A DNA stretch of 64,000 nt from Sphingomonas sp. (GTDB taxonomy: Bacteria; Pseudomonadota; Alphaproteobacteria; Sphingomonadales; Sphingomonadaceae): the NCBI RefSeq assembly GCF_003248515.1, contig NZ_QFOB01000003.1:124001-188000 (forward strand). Reading direction: 5' to 3'. Below are positions 27,412 through 35,698 of this stretch, piece after piece. Both the position numbers and the translations under genes were made by a program. The notes under the pieces are model-generated. The model saw only the letters and a program-made list of their open reading frames with translations, was not told where the DNA came from and did not search any database. Position 1 is the first letter of the stretch, and each line of letters opens with the position of its first letter.

Positions 27412-28068
27412 ATGAACGATCGAGGCAATACGATTGCGGGTTGGGTCCTCGCTGGCGGCATCGTCGCGCTGGGCCTCTCGATCGTCACCGGCGAACATTT
27501 CATGGCCGAACGCCCCGAGAAAATGGGCTATGAGGTAACCGGCGTGGAGGCCGAGCCCGGCGAGGGCGCCGCCGCCGCCGAAAAGCCCTTCGCCTTCTAC
27601 ATGTCCGCCGGCGATCCGCAGAAGGGCGCGGACGTCTTCAAGAAGTGCACCGCCTGCCACAATGCCGACAAGGGCGGCGCCAACGCGCTCGGCCCGAATC
27701 TCTATGGCGTCGTCGGCGAGGCCGTGGGCCAGGGCGCGGGCGGCTTCGCCTTCACCGATGCCCTGAAGAGCAAGGGCGGCAACTGGACCTTCGACACGTT
27801 GAACGAATGGCTGAAGAGCCCGAAAGCCTATGCGCCGGGCACCAAGATGACCTTCGCGGGCCTTTCCAAGCCCGAGGATCGCGCCAACGTGATCGCCTAT
27901 CTGAACCAGCAGAGCGACCATCCCCAGCCGCTGCCGGCCGCTCCCGCCGCCGATGCGCCGGCTGCCGCCGCGCCCCCCGGAGATGCGGCCGCAAGCGAAG
28001 CCCCCGCCGCGACCCCGGCGGAAGAGACCCCAGCGACCGCTGCCGAAACGACCAACGAGGCCAAGTAA
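27412..28068 (+). CDS. Membrane-anchored class I cytochrome c (CycM/c552-like)
   Basis: Periplasm-facing electron carrier tethered by an N-terminal helix (about 8-27, IAGWVLAGGIVALGLSIVTG); 218 aa. The haem motif is CTACH (about residue 79-83 in VFKKCTACHNAD), and the distal Met is in PGTKMTFAGL (about 143-152). GPNLYGVVGE and NVIAYLNQQS complete a mitochondrial-type cytochrome c fold. Family members pass electrons from the bc1 complex to the terminal oxidase. The last about 50 residues are a low-complexity Ala/Pro/Glu tail of unknown role. GGGGG lies 6 nt before the ATG at 27412. Confidence 0.92.
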   Translation: MNDRGNTIAGWVLAGGIVALGLSIVTGEHFMAERPEKMGYEVTGVEAEPGEGAAAAEKPFAFYMSAGDPQKGADVFKKCTACHNADKGGANALGPNLYGVVGEAVGQGAGGFAFTDALKSKGGNWTFDTLNEWLKSPKAYAPGTKMTFAGLSKPEDRANVIAYLNQQSDHPQPLPAAPAADAPAAAAPPGDAAASEAPAATPAEETPATAAETTNEAK

Positions 28069-28073
28069 GGGTT

Positions 28074-28110
28074 GCGGGGCAGGCGCTCCGCATCCCGGCG
28101 CCCGCCCCGC
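28074..28110 (+). terminator. Strong hairpin after the cytochrome c gene
   Basis: GCGGGGCAGGCGC pairs with GCGCCCGCCCCGC over 13 positions with one mismatch and a 10-nt loop, 6 nt after the cytochrome stop. There is no T-run after it, so it may be a terminator without a U-tract or an mRNA 3'-end stabiliser. Confidence 0.5.
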
Positions 28111-28350
28111 CGGGTGCTCACCCGACCGTTCGATCGCCCACCTCGACTGTGGAAAGTGACATCAAGGTCGCGCTTTCGGGCGCATGCTCACGCGCGCGGC
28201 GCGAGCAGGCCAGACGTTCCATGAAATCCTACATTGCAACGCGGCAGAGCGAACAGCGAAGCCAGGATCAATCGGAGGAAAGAGATAAGGCCGCCCCACG
28301 GCTTGATCTCCGCTGCGAACCCTCCCAGATTCGCGGCAGGGGGTATATTC

Positions 28351-30330
28351 GTGCGTATCATCACTCGTTTCAGGTCGCTTTTGGCGGCAACGGCGGCGCT
28401 TGCACTATCGACAGTCGGTTTTCCCCCGGCCGTCGAAGCGCAAGCTCCCAAATCGCCTCAGGCGATCTTCAACGAAGCCCAGGCCAGCTTCGAGGCGGGC
28501 CGCTGGAAGGAAGCATCTGACCTGTTCGACCGGGCACTGCAAACACCGAAGCTCGGCCGTGCGGCGGCGGCGGCGATTCGGGCGCGACGTGCCAGTGCGC
28601 TATTCCACCTGTTCGATCGCGCCCTCGCCCGCGAGGAGGCCGAAAAGTCGATTGCGGCCTTCGAGGCATTAGGCGTGGCGAAGAGCGAAGATCTGGCGCT
28701 CGCTTATCTGACGCTGGGCGATATGGCGCGGGGAGATCTGGACGGCTCGCGCGCCGTGGCGATGTATGGCAAAGCACTGGCGGTGACGGAAGGCTCGGAG
28801 GAAGCCACACACAAGCGCTGGGCACGCGTGGGCACGGGCTATGCCGCGCTGACGAGCGATCCCGCACTGGTGGCGAACCTGATCGACCAACAGCTGGCCG
28901 ACGATGATGCCGCCCAGATTCCCGTCGACAATGAACGTGGCAATCTGCTGGCGCTGCGAGCGCTTGCCGAGCTGAATCGCGGCGACGCGCGCAAGGCTGC
29001 CGGCTTCATCGAGAAAGCGCTGGACATCGTGGGGCGCGAGACGACCAAGGTGGGGCTGACGCAGATCCGCGTGCGGAGCGACGCCGCCCTGATCTATGCC
29101 CGCCTGGGCGACGAAGAGCGGGCGCGAAAATTCTTCGCTTATTCGGGCGCGGGACGGCTGAAGGAGGGCGCGAACCTGGTGCCGGCCGACGTGGACCTGC
29201 CTGTGTGCGGCGACGACATCTCTCCGAAGGACGTGGCCGTGATCGAGTTCGCGATCGGCGCGGACGGGCATGCGGCGGGCGCGGTGCCGGTCTATGCCAG
29301 CCGGACCGGAACGATGGGCGCGACCTTCGCCGAATCCGTCGTCCATTGGCGATGGCAACCGGAGACGCTCGCCAAGCTGGACCTGTTCTGGCGGGCCGCC
29401 GTGCGGATGGAATTGCGCTGCGTGAAGCGGCCGCCCGCGATCGACATCGCCGATGCCTTTCGTATCTCAACCGAGGCATGGTTGGCCGGCAAGGGCGTGA
29501 CCGTGGCTCTGGACGATCCCACGGCGCGCCCGATCGCGGCCGGCGACGGCGCGCGGATGGCGGCGATCGCCAACGACCTCCTCGCGCTGAAGGGCCGTGA
29601 CGAGGAGGCCGCCGCAGCAGCCGCGCAGACCCTGCCCGATCGACTGGCGAAGGCGAGCGCGCCCGCCGACGTGATGGCTTATGCCGCCTACAAGGCGATC
29701 CGGCCACGAACATCGGGATCGCGATCCTCTTATTATGCAGCCGTCGCGACCCGCTTCGCGCCGATCGTCGCCACGTTCGAGGCGCGCCCCGATGCCGGCC
29801 GTGCGACCGCATGGCTGCGCACCGAATATGCGCTAGCCCTGGAATCGAGCGGCGCGATCGGTAAGGCACCTCCGATCCTGCGTGCCGTGGTGGAGACATC
29901 GCCCGCGATATTGCCGGCCGACGATCCGGTGCGCAGCGTGGCCACGCTGCACCTGGCGATGCTGGACAAGCGCGCGGGCGATGCGGCTGGGGCCGAAGCC
30001 AGGCTGGCGGCCGCCGGCATGGACGCCGAGCAATGCTCGCTGCTGAACGTGCGCCCGGTGGCGCGCAACACGTCTCTTTCGAGCGGCATTTTTCCGGCGG
30101 CCGCCTTGCGCTGGGGATTCGAAGGCTATGTGCGCGAGGCCTTCGACATCGCGGCCGATGGCCATGTGGAGGATGTGCGCACGATCGTCGCCTACCCCCC
30201 CTTCATCTTCGGACCGGCAACCGAGAAGGCGATGACGGGATTCCGCTATCTGCCGCCGACATTGGGCGACCAGGCTGTCGGCTGCGTGGGCCAGACCCAC
30301 GGCGTCCGGTTCAGTATTCCCTCGGGATAA
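28351..30330 (+). CDS. Exported TPR protein with TonB-C-like segments, unknown function
   Basis: The 659 aa protein starts with GTG (28351), preceded by AGGGGG. It has a signal peptide (RIITRFRSLLAATAALALSTVGF..VEAQA, about 1-33). TPR-like helices fill about 35-290 (IFNEAQASFEAGRWKEASDLFDRALQ; LGDMARGDLDGSRAVAMYGKALAV). A segment resembling the TonB C-terminal fold follows: VAVIEFAIGADGHAAGAVPVYAS ... VVHWRWQPETL (about 290-345). A second similar piece ends the protein: REAFDIAADGHVEDVRTIVAYPP ... AMTGFRYLPPTLG (about 590-640). No membrane anchor for TonB function is present, so it is a soluble periplasmic protein rather than a true TonB. It overlaps the convergent TlpA-like gene by 20 bp. 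Confidence 0.8.
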   Translation: MRIITRFRSLLAATAALALSTVGFPPAVEAQAPKSPQAIFNEAQASFEAGRWKEASDLFDRALQTPKLGRAAAAAIRARRASALFHLFDRALAREEAEKSIAAFEALGVAKSEDLALAYLTLGDMARGDLDGSRAVAMYGKALAVTEGSEEATHKRWARVGTGYAALTSDPALVANLIDQQLADDDAAQIPVDNERGNLLALRALAELNRGDARKAAGFIEKALDIVGRETTKVGLTQIRVRSDAALIYARLGDEERARKFFAYSGAGRLKEGANLVPADVDLPVCGDDISPKDVAVIEFAIGADGHAAGAVPVYASRTGTMGATFAESVVHWRWQPETLAKLDLFWRAAVRMELRCVKRPPAIDIADAFRISTEAWLAGKGVTVALDDPTARPIAAGDGARMAAIANDLLALKGRDEEAAAAAAQTLPDRLAKASAPADVMAYAAYKAIRPRTSGSRSSYYAAVATRFAPIVATFEARPDAGRATAWLRTEYALALESSGAIGKAPPILRAVVETSPAILPADDPVRSVATLHLAMLDKRAGDAAGAEARLAAAGMDAEQCSLLNVRPVARNTSLSSGIFPAAALRWGFEGYVREAFDIAADGHVEDVRTIVAYPPFIFGPATEKAMTGFRYLPPTLGDQAVGCVGQTHGVRFSIPSG

Positions 30331-30793
30331 GCCCGGAGGCAAGCCGATCGAACTCGCCAACGGCGAAGGCACCGGCCTTCGCCAGGGCGAGCCGGCCATG
30401 AGCATCGATGATATAGGTGGTCGGCACGGCATTGCGGATCGGGTGATAGGCTTCCGCGCCACGCGGGAGCGTTTTTGCGATGGGAATCCCCATCGCATCG
30501 GCCTGCGCCTTCAGTCTGGCGGGCGCCCGCGCCTTGTCGACATCGATCGCGAAGATCACCACGCGATCATTACCCTGCCTGCGGGCGAAGGCGTCCATCT
30601 CGGCCAGTTCACGCCGACAGGGTACGCACCAGATCGCCCAGAAATTCAGAATCACGAGTCTGCCGGCAAGATCTTCCGAGCGGATGATGCGGCCATCGAG
30701 AAGAGCGACGGTGAACGGTGCCGCCCGCTCCGGCGCGGGCGAGGCACTCATGAAAAGGAGCATCAGCATCGGAGCCACAAGCAGCCGGCACAT
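30311..30793 (-). CDS. TlpA/ResA-like thioredoxin-fold protein
   Basis: Secreted or membrane-anchored thiol reductase, 160 aa. The N-terminus MCRLLVAPMLMLLFMSASPAPE is a signal or anchor helix. The thioredoxin core contains LVILNFWAIWCVPCRRELAEMDAF with active site WCVPC (about 60-64) and the cis-Pro loop VPTTYIIDAHGRL (about 125-137). TlpA/ResA relatives keep haem-lyase or other envelope thiols reduced, so a role in cytochrome c maturation is possible. The start could instead be a GTG four codons upstream. Its 3' end overlaps the convergent TPR-protein gene by 20 bp. Confidence 0.85.
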   Translation of the reverse strand: MCRLLVAPMLMLLFMSASPAPERAAPFTVALLDGRIIRSEDLAGRLVILNFWAIWCVPCRRELAEMDAFARRQGNDRVVIFAIDVDKARAPARLKAQADAMGIPIAKTLPRGAEAYHPIRNAVPTTYIIDAHGRLALAKAGAFAVGEFDRLASGLIPREY

Positions 30794-30902
30794 CCTGCGA
30801 TCCACGCCCAATCCCGGCTCCTCCCACCGCCCAAAGCCTCTTTTCCTCTTGTCCGCCCGGATTGGAAAGGGTGAGGATGCAGCAGGACAAGCGCGGGATC
30901 GA

Positions 30903-31079
30903 ATGCGGACGAGGCTGAGCATCTGCCGGCGCAAGGCGCGCTTCGCATCGGGCGAGGAGGCGCTGGCGGCCGCGCTCGCCGCCAGCATCACGCTGCGCCC
31001 CTATCGCTGCGACCGGTGTGGTGCCTATCACCTGACCAGCCGCACCAAGGGAAAGCGCCCCCTGCCCGGCTCTGCCTGA
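30903..31079 (+). CDS. Small protein with CxxC motif, unknown function (58 aa)
   Basis: MRTRLSICRRKARFASGEEA is followed by a short helical stretch, RPYRCDRCGAYHLTSR and a basic tail. The lone CDRC plus a His resembles half of a zinc ribbon, as in nucleic-acid-binding small proteins; a third Cys is in SICRRK. The frame fills the gap between the tlpA-like gene and topA. A weak GCGGGA sits just before the ATG. The function is unknown, and the call rests on the motif and gap-filling only. Confidence 0.5.
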   Translation: MRTRLSICRRKARFASGEEALAAALAASITLRPYRCDRCGAYHLTSRTKGKRPLPGSA

Positions 31080-31145
31080 TCCAGGCGGGCACGAGATGGG
31101 CCGCTCCCCCCTCCGCGCCGCGACAGGCGGGGAGGAGAGGATCGA

Positions 31146-33752
31146 TCAGCCCTTGCTCGCGGCCTTTTTGGCAGCCGGCTTTTTGGCCGGAGCCTTTTTC
31201 GCGGGCGCCTTCTTCGCAGCGGCCGCCTTGGGCGCGGCCTTCTTCTTCGCCTTGCCCTTGGCCGGGCCTTTCGCGGCGCGCTCGGCCAGCAGCGCGAGCG
31301 CCGCTTCCTCCGTCAGCGTCTTGGGATCCGTGCCCTTGGGGAGCGTCGCATTGGTCTCGCCATCGGTGACATAGGGGCCGAAGCGGCCTTCCATCACCTT
31401 CACCGGCTTGCCCGTGACGGGGCTGTCGCCGAAGGCGGCGATCGGTTCGCGTGAGGCGGTGCGCGCACCGCGCCCGCCGCCGGCCGCCGCCTCGGCCAGC
31501 TTGGTCACGGCGAGATTCATGCCCGTTTCGAACACCTCGGCGGTGGACTGGAGGCGCGCATATTTGCCGTCGTGCATCAGATAGGGGCCATAGCGGCCGA
31601 TCGAGGCCGTAATCTCCTTGCCCGTTTCCGGATGCGCGCCCACCGTGCGCGGCAGCGAGAGCAGCCTGAGCGCCATTTCCAGCTCCACCTCGCCCACATC
31701 CTTGGGGATGGAGGCGCGCTTGGCATCCTTTTCATCACCCAGCTGGACATAGGCGCCGAAGCGGCCCGTGCGGCGCGTTACCTCCGCGCCCGTCGCCGGA
31801 TCGCGGCCCAGCTCGACCGGGCCGGCATCGGCCGATTCCTCGCTGCCGCCCTGCGCGAAGCGCCGCGTATATTTGCACTCCGGATAGTTGGAGCAGGCGA
31901 CGAACGCGCCGAAGCGGCCGCCGCGCAGCGCGAGCCGCCCATTGCCGCAATTGGGGCAGAGGCGCGCATCCTTGCCATCGCCCTTGTCGGGGAACAGGAA
32001 GGGCTCGAGGAAAGTATCCAGCGCAGCCGTCACTTCGGACGGCTTCTGATCGGCCACCTCCACCGTCTTGGGCTTGAAATCGCGCCAGAAGGCCTCGAGA
32101 ACGGCCTGCCAGTCGGCCCGGCCACCCGATACGTCATCCAGCTGGTCTTCGAGGCCGGCCGTGAAATCATAGGAGACGTAGCGTTCGAAGAAGCGCTCCA
32201 GGAAAGCGGTCAGCAGTCGCCCCGTCTCGTTCGCATGGAAGCGATTCTTCTCCAGCTTCACATATTCGCGATCCTTCAGCGTCTGCAGGATCGAGGCATA
32301 GGTGGAAGGGCGGCCGATGCCGAGTTCCTCCATCTTCTTGACGAGGCTGGCTTCCGAATAGCGCGGCGGCGGCTGGGTGAAATGCTGTTCGGCCAGCACA
32401 TCCTTCTTCGCCGGCGCATCGCCGTCGCCCATGCGGGGCAGGCGCCTGGCATCCTCGTCGCCCTCGCCCGCCTCGGCCTGTTGGCCGGACCGGCCCACAG
32501 GATCATCGCGGCCTTCTTCATAGAGGGCGAGATAGCCGGGAAAGAGCACGACCTGGCCGGTGGCGCGCAGCGTGTGACTGCCCGAGCCATCGACCAGTTC
32601 GACAGTGGTGCGTTCCAGCCGGGCCGACGCCATCTGGCTGGCGAGCGCGCGCTTCCAGACGAGTTCGTAAAGGCGCGCATGATCGCCGCCGCCGATCCGG
32701 TCGCGGCCGAAATCGGTGGGGCGGATCGCCTCATGCGCTTCCTGCGCATTCTTGGCCTTGGTGGTGTACTGGCGTGGCTTGTCCGGCACGTAACTGCCGT
32801 CATAGCGGTTCGCAATGGCGCCGCGCGCAGCAGAGATGGCGCTGCCATCCATCTGCACGCCATCCGTACGCATGTAGGTGATCGCGCCCTGCTCGTAGAG
32901 ATCCTGGGCCACGCGCATCGTGTGGCTGGCGGAAAAGCCCAGCTTGCGCGCGGCTTCCTGCTGGAGGGTGGAGGTGGTGAAGGGCGGCGGGGGATTGCGC
33001 GTGAGCGGCTTGGTCTCGACACTCTCGACCGAGAAGCGGCCCGCTTCCACATCGCGCTTTGCCGCCTCGGCATCGCCCTGATTGCCGATGGAGAGGCGAT
33101 CGAGCTTCTGCCCTTTCCAGCGGACGAGGCGGGCGGAAAAGCCCACGCCATCCTGCTCCAGGCTGGCGACGACCGACCAATATTCCTGCGCGCGGAACAG
33201 CTCTATCTCGCGCTCGCGATCGACGACGAGGCGGAGCGCCACCGACTGGACGCGGCCCGCCGACTTGGCACCCGGCAGCTTGCGCCACAGCACGGGCGAA
33301 AGCGTGAAGCCCACCAGATAATCAAGCGCGCGGCGCGCCCGATAGGCATCGATCAGATCCTCGTCGAGCGCGCGGGGATGGGCCATGGCATCCAGCACGG
33401 CCGCCTTGGTGATGGCGTTGAAGGTGACGCGGCGCACGTCCGCCGGCAGCACCTTGCGCTTCTTCAGCACTTCCTGGACGTGCCAGCTGATCGCCTCCCC
33501 CTCGCGATCGGGATCGGTAGCCAGGATCAGCGAATCGGCGCCCTTGGCCTCGTCCGCGATCGCCTTCAGCCGCGTCGCCTTGTCCGGATAGGTCTCCCAC
33601 TCCATCGCAAAGCCCTGGTCCGGATCGACCGAGCCGTCTTTGGCGGGAAGATCCCGGACATGGCCATAAGAGGCGAGCACCTTGTGGCCCGGGCCGAGAT
33701 AAGTCTCGATCGTTTTGGCCTTGGCGGGAGATTCTACGACGACCAGTTTCAT
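31146..33752 (-). CDS. topA: DNA topoisomerase I
   Basis: Relaxes negative supercoils through a 5'-phosphotyrosyl intermediate; 868 aa. The Toprim domain starts MKLVVVESPAKAKTIE and includes TDPDREGEAISWH (about 80-92). The catalytic Tyr lies in GAITYMRTDG (about 293-302). ELGIGRPSTYASI is conserved. A C4 zinc ribbon (CPNCGNG...CSNYPECKY, about 600-630) is followed by repeated TopoI C-terminal modules and a Lys/Ala-rich tail (KKAAPKAAAAKKAPAKK...), common in alphaproteobacteria for DNA binding. It is divergent from the CAP-domain gene, sharing a 233 bp intergenic region. Confidence 0.97.
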   Translation of the reverse strand: MKLVVVESPAKAKTIETYLGPGHKVLASYGHVRDLPAKDGSVDPDQGFAMEWETYPDKATRLKAIADEAKGADSLILATDPDREGEAISWHVQEVLKKRKVLPADVRRVTFNAITKAAVLDAMAHPRALDEDLIDAYRARRALDYLVGFTLSPVLWRKLPGAKSAGRVQSVALRLVVDREREIELFRAQEYWSVVASLEQDGVGFSARLVRWKGQKLDRLSIGNQGDAEAAKRDVEAGRFSVESVETKPLTRNPPPPFTTSTLQQEAARKLGFSASHTMRVAQDLYEQGAITYMRTDGVQMDGSAISAARGAIANRYDGSYVPDKPRQYTTKAKNAQEAHEAIRPTDFGRDRIGGGDHARLYELVWKRALASQMASARLERTTVELVDGSGSHTLRATGQVVLFPGYLALYEEGRDDPVGRSGQQAEAGEGDEDARRLPRMGDGDAPAKKDVLAEQHFTQPPPRYSEASLVKKMEELGIGRPSTYASILQTLKDREYVKLEKNRFHANETGRLLTAFLERFFERYVSYDFTAGLEDQLDDVSGGRADWQAVLEAFWRDFKPKTVEVADQKPSEVTAALDTFLEPFLFPDKGDGKDARLCPNCGNGRLALRGGRFGAFVACSNYPECKYTRRFAQGGSEESADAGPVELGRDPATGAEVTRRTGRFGAYVQLGDEKDAKRASIPKDVGEVELEMALRLLSLPRTVGAHPETGKEITASIGRYGPYLMHDGKYARLQSTAEVFETGMNLAVTKLAEAAAGGGRGARTASREPIAAFGDSPVTGKPVKVMEGRFGPYVTDGETNATLPKGTDPKTLTEEAALALLAERAAKGPAKGKAKKKAAPKAAAAKKAPAKKAPAKKPAAKKAASKG

Positions 33753-33946
33753 GGAGTTCTTGCCGTTCCTTCACGTACGCGTGCGAGGGTGGCGACCGGA
33801 TGAGGCCCTGGTCAAGCGTGGCTTGGCCGAAGCGGATGAGGGCCGAGCGGAATGGCGGCACAGACGTGCCCGCCGTCGCCTTTTCGGTTTCCCCGGCCGC
33901 CGCCGATCCGAATCGGGGAAGGGAATGTTCGATACGGATCCGAAAT

Positions 33947-33973
33947 AGTTCCATTTCCGGAACTTTCAGTTCC
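33947..33973. promoter_or_regulatory. Overlapping inverted repeats upstream of the CAP-domain gene
   Basis: AGTTCC-N6-GGAACT-N3-AGTTCC: the centre arm can pair with either neighbour, giving two mutually exclusive small hairpins or two overlapping operator halves. The element lies 13 bp before the CAP gene start, just before its AAGGA ribosome site, so it will be in the leader or in the promoter. GGAAC here has no CGTT at 16-17 nt, so it is not an EcfG promoter. Confidence 0.35.
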
Positions 33974-33985
33974 TGCTAAGGAATC

Positions 33986-34738
33986 ATGTTTAACACGGAG
34001 GCTCGTGAAAGTTTCCGGCAAAATATGGCGAAGGGCGTAGAGTTCGTGCGGGCTGTGGCGGCGTGTCTTGCTGGCCTTTGGGCCGTGCTCGCGCAGAGCG
34101 CGCCGGCGCAATCGCCAGTGGACCGGGCGCGCCTGGAGAAGGATGTACTTGCGGCACTGAATTCCGCCCGCACCGATCCCACCGCTTATGCCGGCGGCCT
34201 CAAGACCTATCGCGGTTTCTTCAAAGCCAATGTGGTGACGATGCCCGGCAATCCTGTCGATTTCGAAACCGTGGAAGGCACGGTGCCGGTGGATGAGGCG
34301 ATCACCTATCTGGGAGGGCAGCCGCTGCTGGCGCCTCTCGCCCCGGCCGAGATCCTCACCGCCGCCGCCGCCGATCATGTCGCCGAACAGAGCGTATCGG
34401 GCCGCACGGGCCATTATGGCGCGGATGGATCCGCCCCCGGCGATCGCGTGATGAAGCATGGCGGCGGCCCGCTGGTAGCGGAGGTGATCGCCTATGGCGC
34501 GGTGGACGCGGCCGACGTGATCCGCCAGCTCGTGATCGACGATGGCGTGCCGGATCGCGGACATCGCACCGTGCTGTTCGCGCCGCGCCTGCGCTATGCG
34601 GGCGTGGCCTGCGGGCCGCATCCGGAATTCAAGACGATGTGCGTGATCGACATGGCCGATACGCCAGACGCGCTGAATCCCGGCGCGCTGCGCCGCGTGC
34701 GCGTGGCCGCGAGCGACGAGCGCGATAAGAAGAAGTAG
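33986..34738 (+). CDS. Exported CAP-domain protein
   Basis: CAP/SCP-like extracellular protein, 250 aa; the family includes many secreted proteins of unclear activity. A long signal peptide with a basic n-region leads to VAACLAGLWAVLAQSAPAQS (cleavage about residue 43). The CAP fold is recognised from VLAALNSARTDPTAYA (about 53-68), DHVAEQSVSGRTGHYGADGS (about 130-150, His in the cavity), AEVIAYG and VIDDGVPDRGHRTVLFAPRLRYAGVACG (about 185-212). These give the expected H...E...H cavity pattern. The ATG at 33986 has AAGGA 5-9 nt upstream. Short Lys-rich C-terminus. It is monocistronic and convergent to the TonB-C-like gene. Confidence 0.87.
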   Translation: MFNTEARESFRQNMAKGVEFVRAVAACLAGLWAVLAQSAPAQSPVDRARLEKDVLAALNSARTDPTAYAGGLKTYRGFFKANVVTMPGNPVDFETVEGTVPVDEAITYLGGQPLLAPLAPAEILTAAAADHVAEQSVSGRTGHYGADGSAPGDRVMKHGGGPLVAEVIAYGAVDAADVIRQLVIDDGVPDRGHRTVLFAPRLRYAGVACGPHPEFKTMCVIDMADTPDALNPGALRRVRVAASDERDKKK

Positions 34739-34760
34739 GCGCCTTCCGTCCGGATCGCGA

Positions 34761-35606
34761 TCACCGGTAGGAAACGGAGAGATCCAGCACGAAGATGGCG
34801 CGCTTCGTTGTCGCGCCGGACTGGAAGCGGGGCGGCGCCATCGCCACGATATTGCACAGATCGACCGAACGGCCCTGCATTTCCAGCGGACGGACGCTCG
34901 TGCATTTGCCCATCGATCCATCCGGATTGACCACGATCTCCGCCTCGGCCAGCAGCAGATAGAAATCGGGAGTTCGCTCGGCGCCATGCTGGGGCAGGCC
35001 CTCATAGCTCACCTGCAGGCGGACATCGCTGACCCGCGCCTTGCGATTGTCCGTACCCATCAGATTCGCGAGGAAGCCGCGCTCGCCGAACGGGCCGCAA
35101 TTGTTGCCGCTCTGGCCGAAGCGCGTGGCGCCAGACCCGCTCATCGTGCATTCCACGACATCGCCGGCCGGGCCGATGATCGCATGCGCATCGAAGGTCC
35201 GCTCGCTGATCTCCTCCGTGGTGCGCGCGGGCAGCCGCCAGCGAACGACCTGCTCGAACGTGGCCGTGGTGGGACGTCCCTTGCGATCGACCATCGGGTG
35301 GAATCGCGCGCGCGCCATCAGCGCCTTGCAGGTGGCCGCTTCCAGCGCCGCATTGCCGACGCCCTTCACGATCCGGCAGGCACTGGGCTTGCCCTCCGTA
35401 TCGATCTCCACCGCGAAGTGGATGACGCCTGCCGCCTTCTGGGCGATGGCGACGGGAGGATAATCGCCGGGCTGAAACCAGTTCGCCTGACTGCCGATGG
35501 GCACGAGCGTCCGATAGAGTTTCGGCGGAGGCGCGGAAGGGCCGGAGGCGGGCACGGCGCCCGCCGTCGCAGCCCCCGCGAGCATCGCCGCCATCCACGC
35601 CATCAT
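34761..35606 (-). CDS. Exported protein with TonB-C-like domain, unknown function
   Basis: The 281 aa protein has a signal peptide (MMAWMAAMLAGAATAGAVPA) and a domain resembling the TonB C-terminal fold at about 40-120: NWFQPGDYPPVAIAQKAAGVIHFAVEIDTEGKPSACRIVKG..NAALEAATCKALMARARFHP. This contains the YPp.a......G.v.f...id..G.p..c.iv.gsg...ld.a.c..l...arf.Pa pattern. The second half (about 130-281) has two likely disulfide pairs and DGSMGKCTSVRPL. There is no N-terminal membrane anchor, no Pro-rich spacer and no ExbB/D nearby, so an energy-transducer role is doubtful. It is similar in organisation to the TPR protein at 28.3-30.3 kb. Confidence 0.75.
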   Translation of the reverse strand: MMAWMAAMLAGAATAGAVPASGPSAPPPKLYRTLVPIGSQANWFQPGDYPPVAIAQKAAGVIHFAVEIDTEGKPSACRIVKGVGNAALEAATCKALMARARFHPMVDRKGRPTTATFEQVVRWRLPARTTEEISERTFDAHAIIGPAGDVVECTMSGSGATRFGQSGNNCGPFGERGFLANLMGTDNRKARVSDVRLQVSYEGLPQHGAERTPDFYLLLAEAEIVVNPDGSMGKCTSVRPLEMQGRSVDLCNIVAMAPPRFQSGATTKRAIFVLDLSVSYR

Positions 35607-35698
35607 CCGCTTTCTCCCCGCCTCCGGCCCCGCGACCGCCCCCGCGCGCGCCCGCTATCCCCATGCGCCGCCGACTGTGACGGCGCGGCGCGCTCACC

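Noticed and set aside
33959..33986. GGAAC before the CAP-domain gene as an EcfG promoter
   Set aside because: No CGTT at 16-17 nt; part of an inverted repeat instead.
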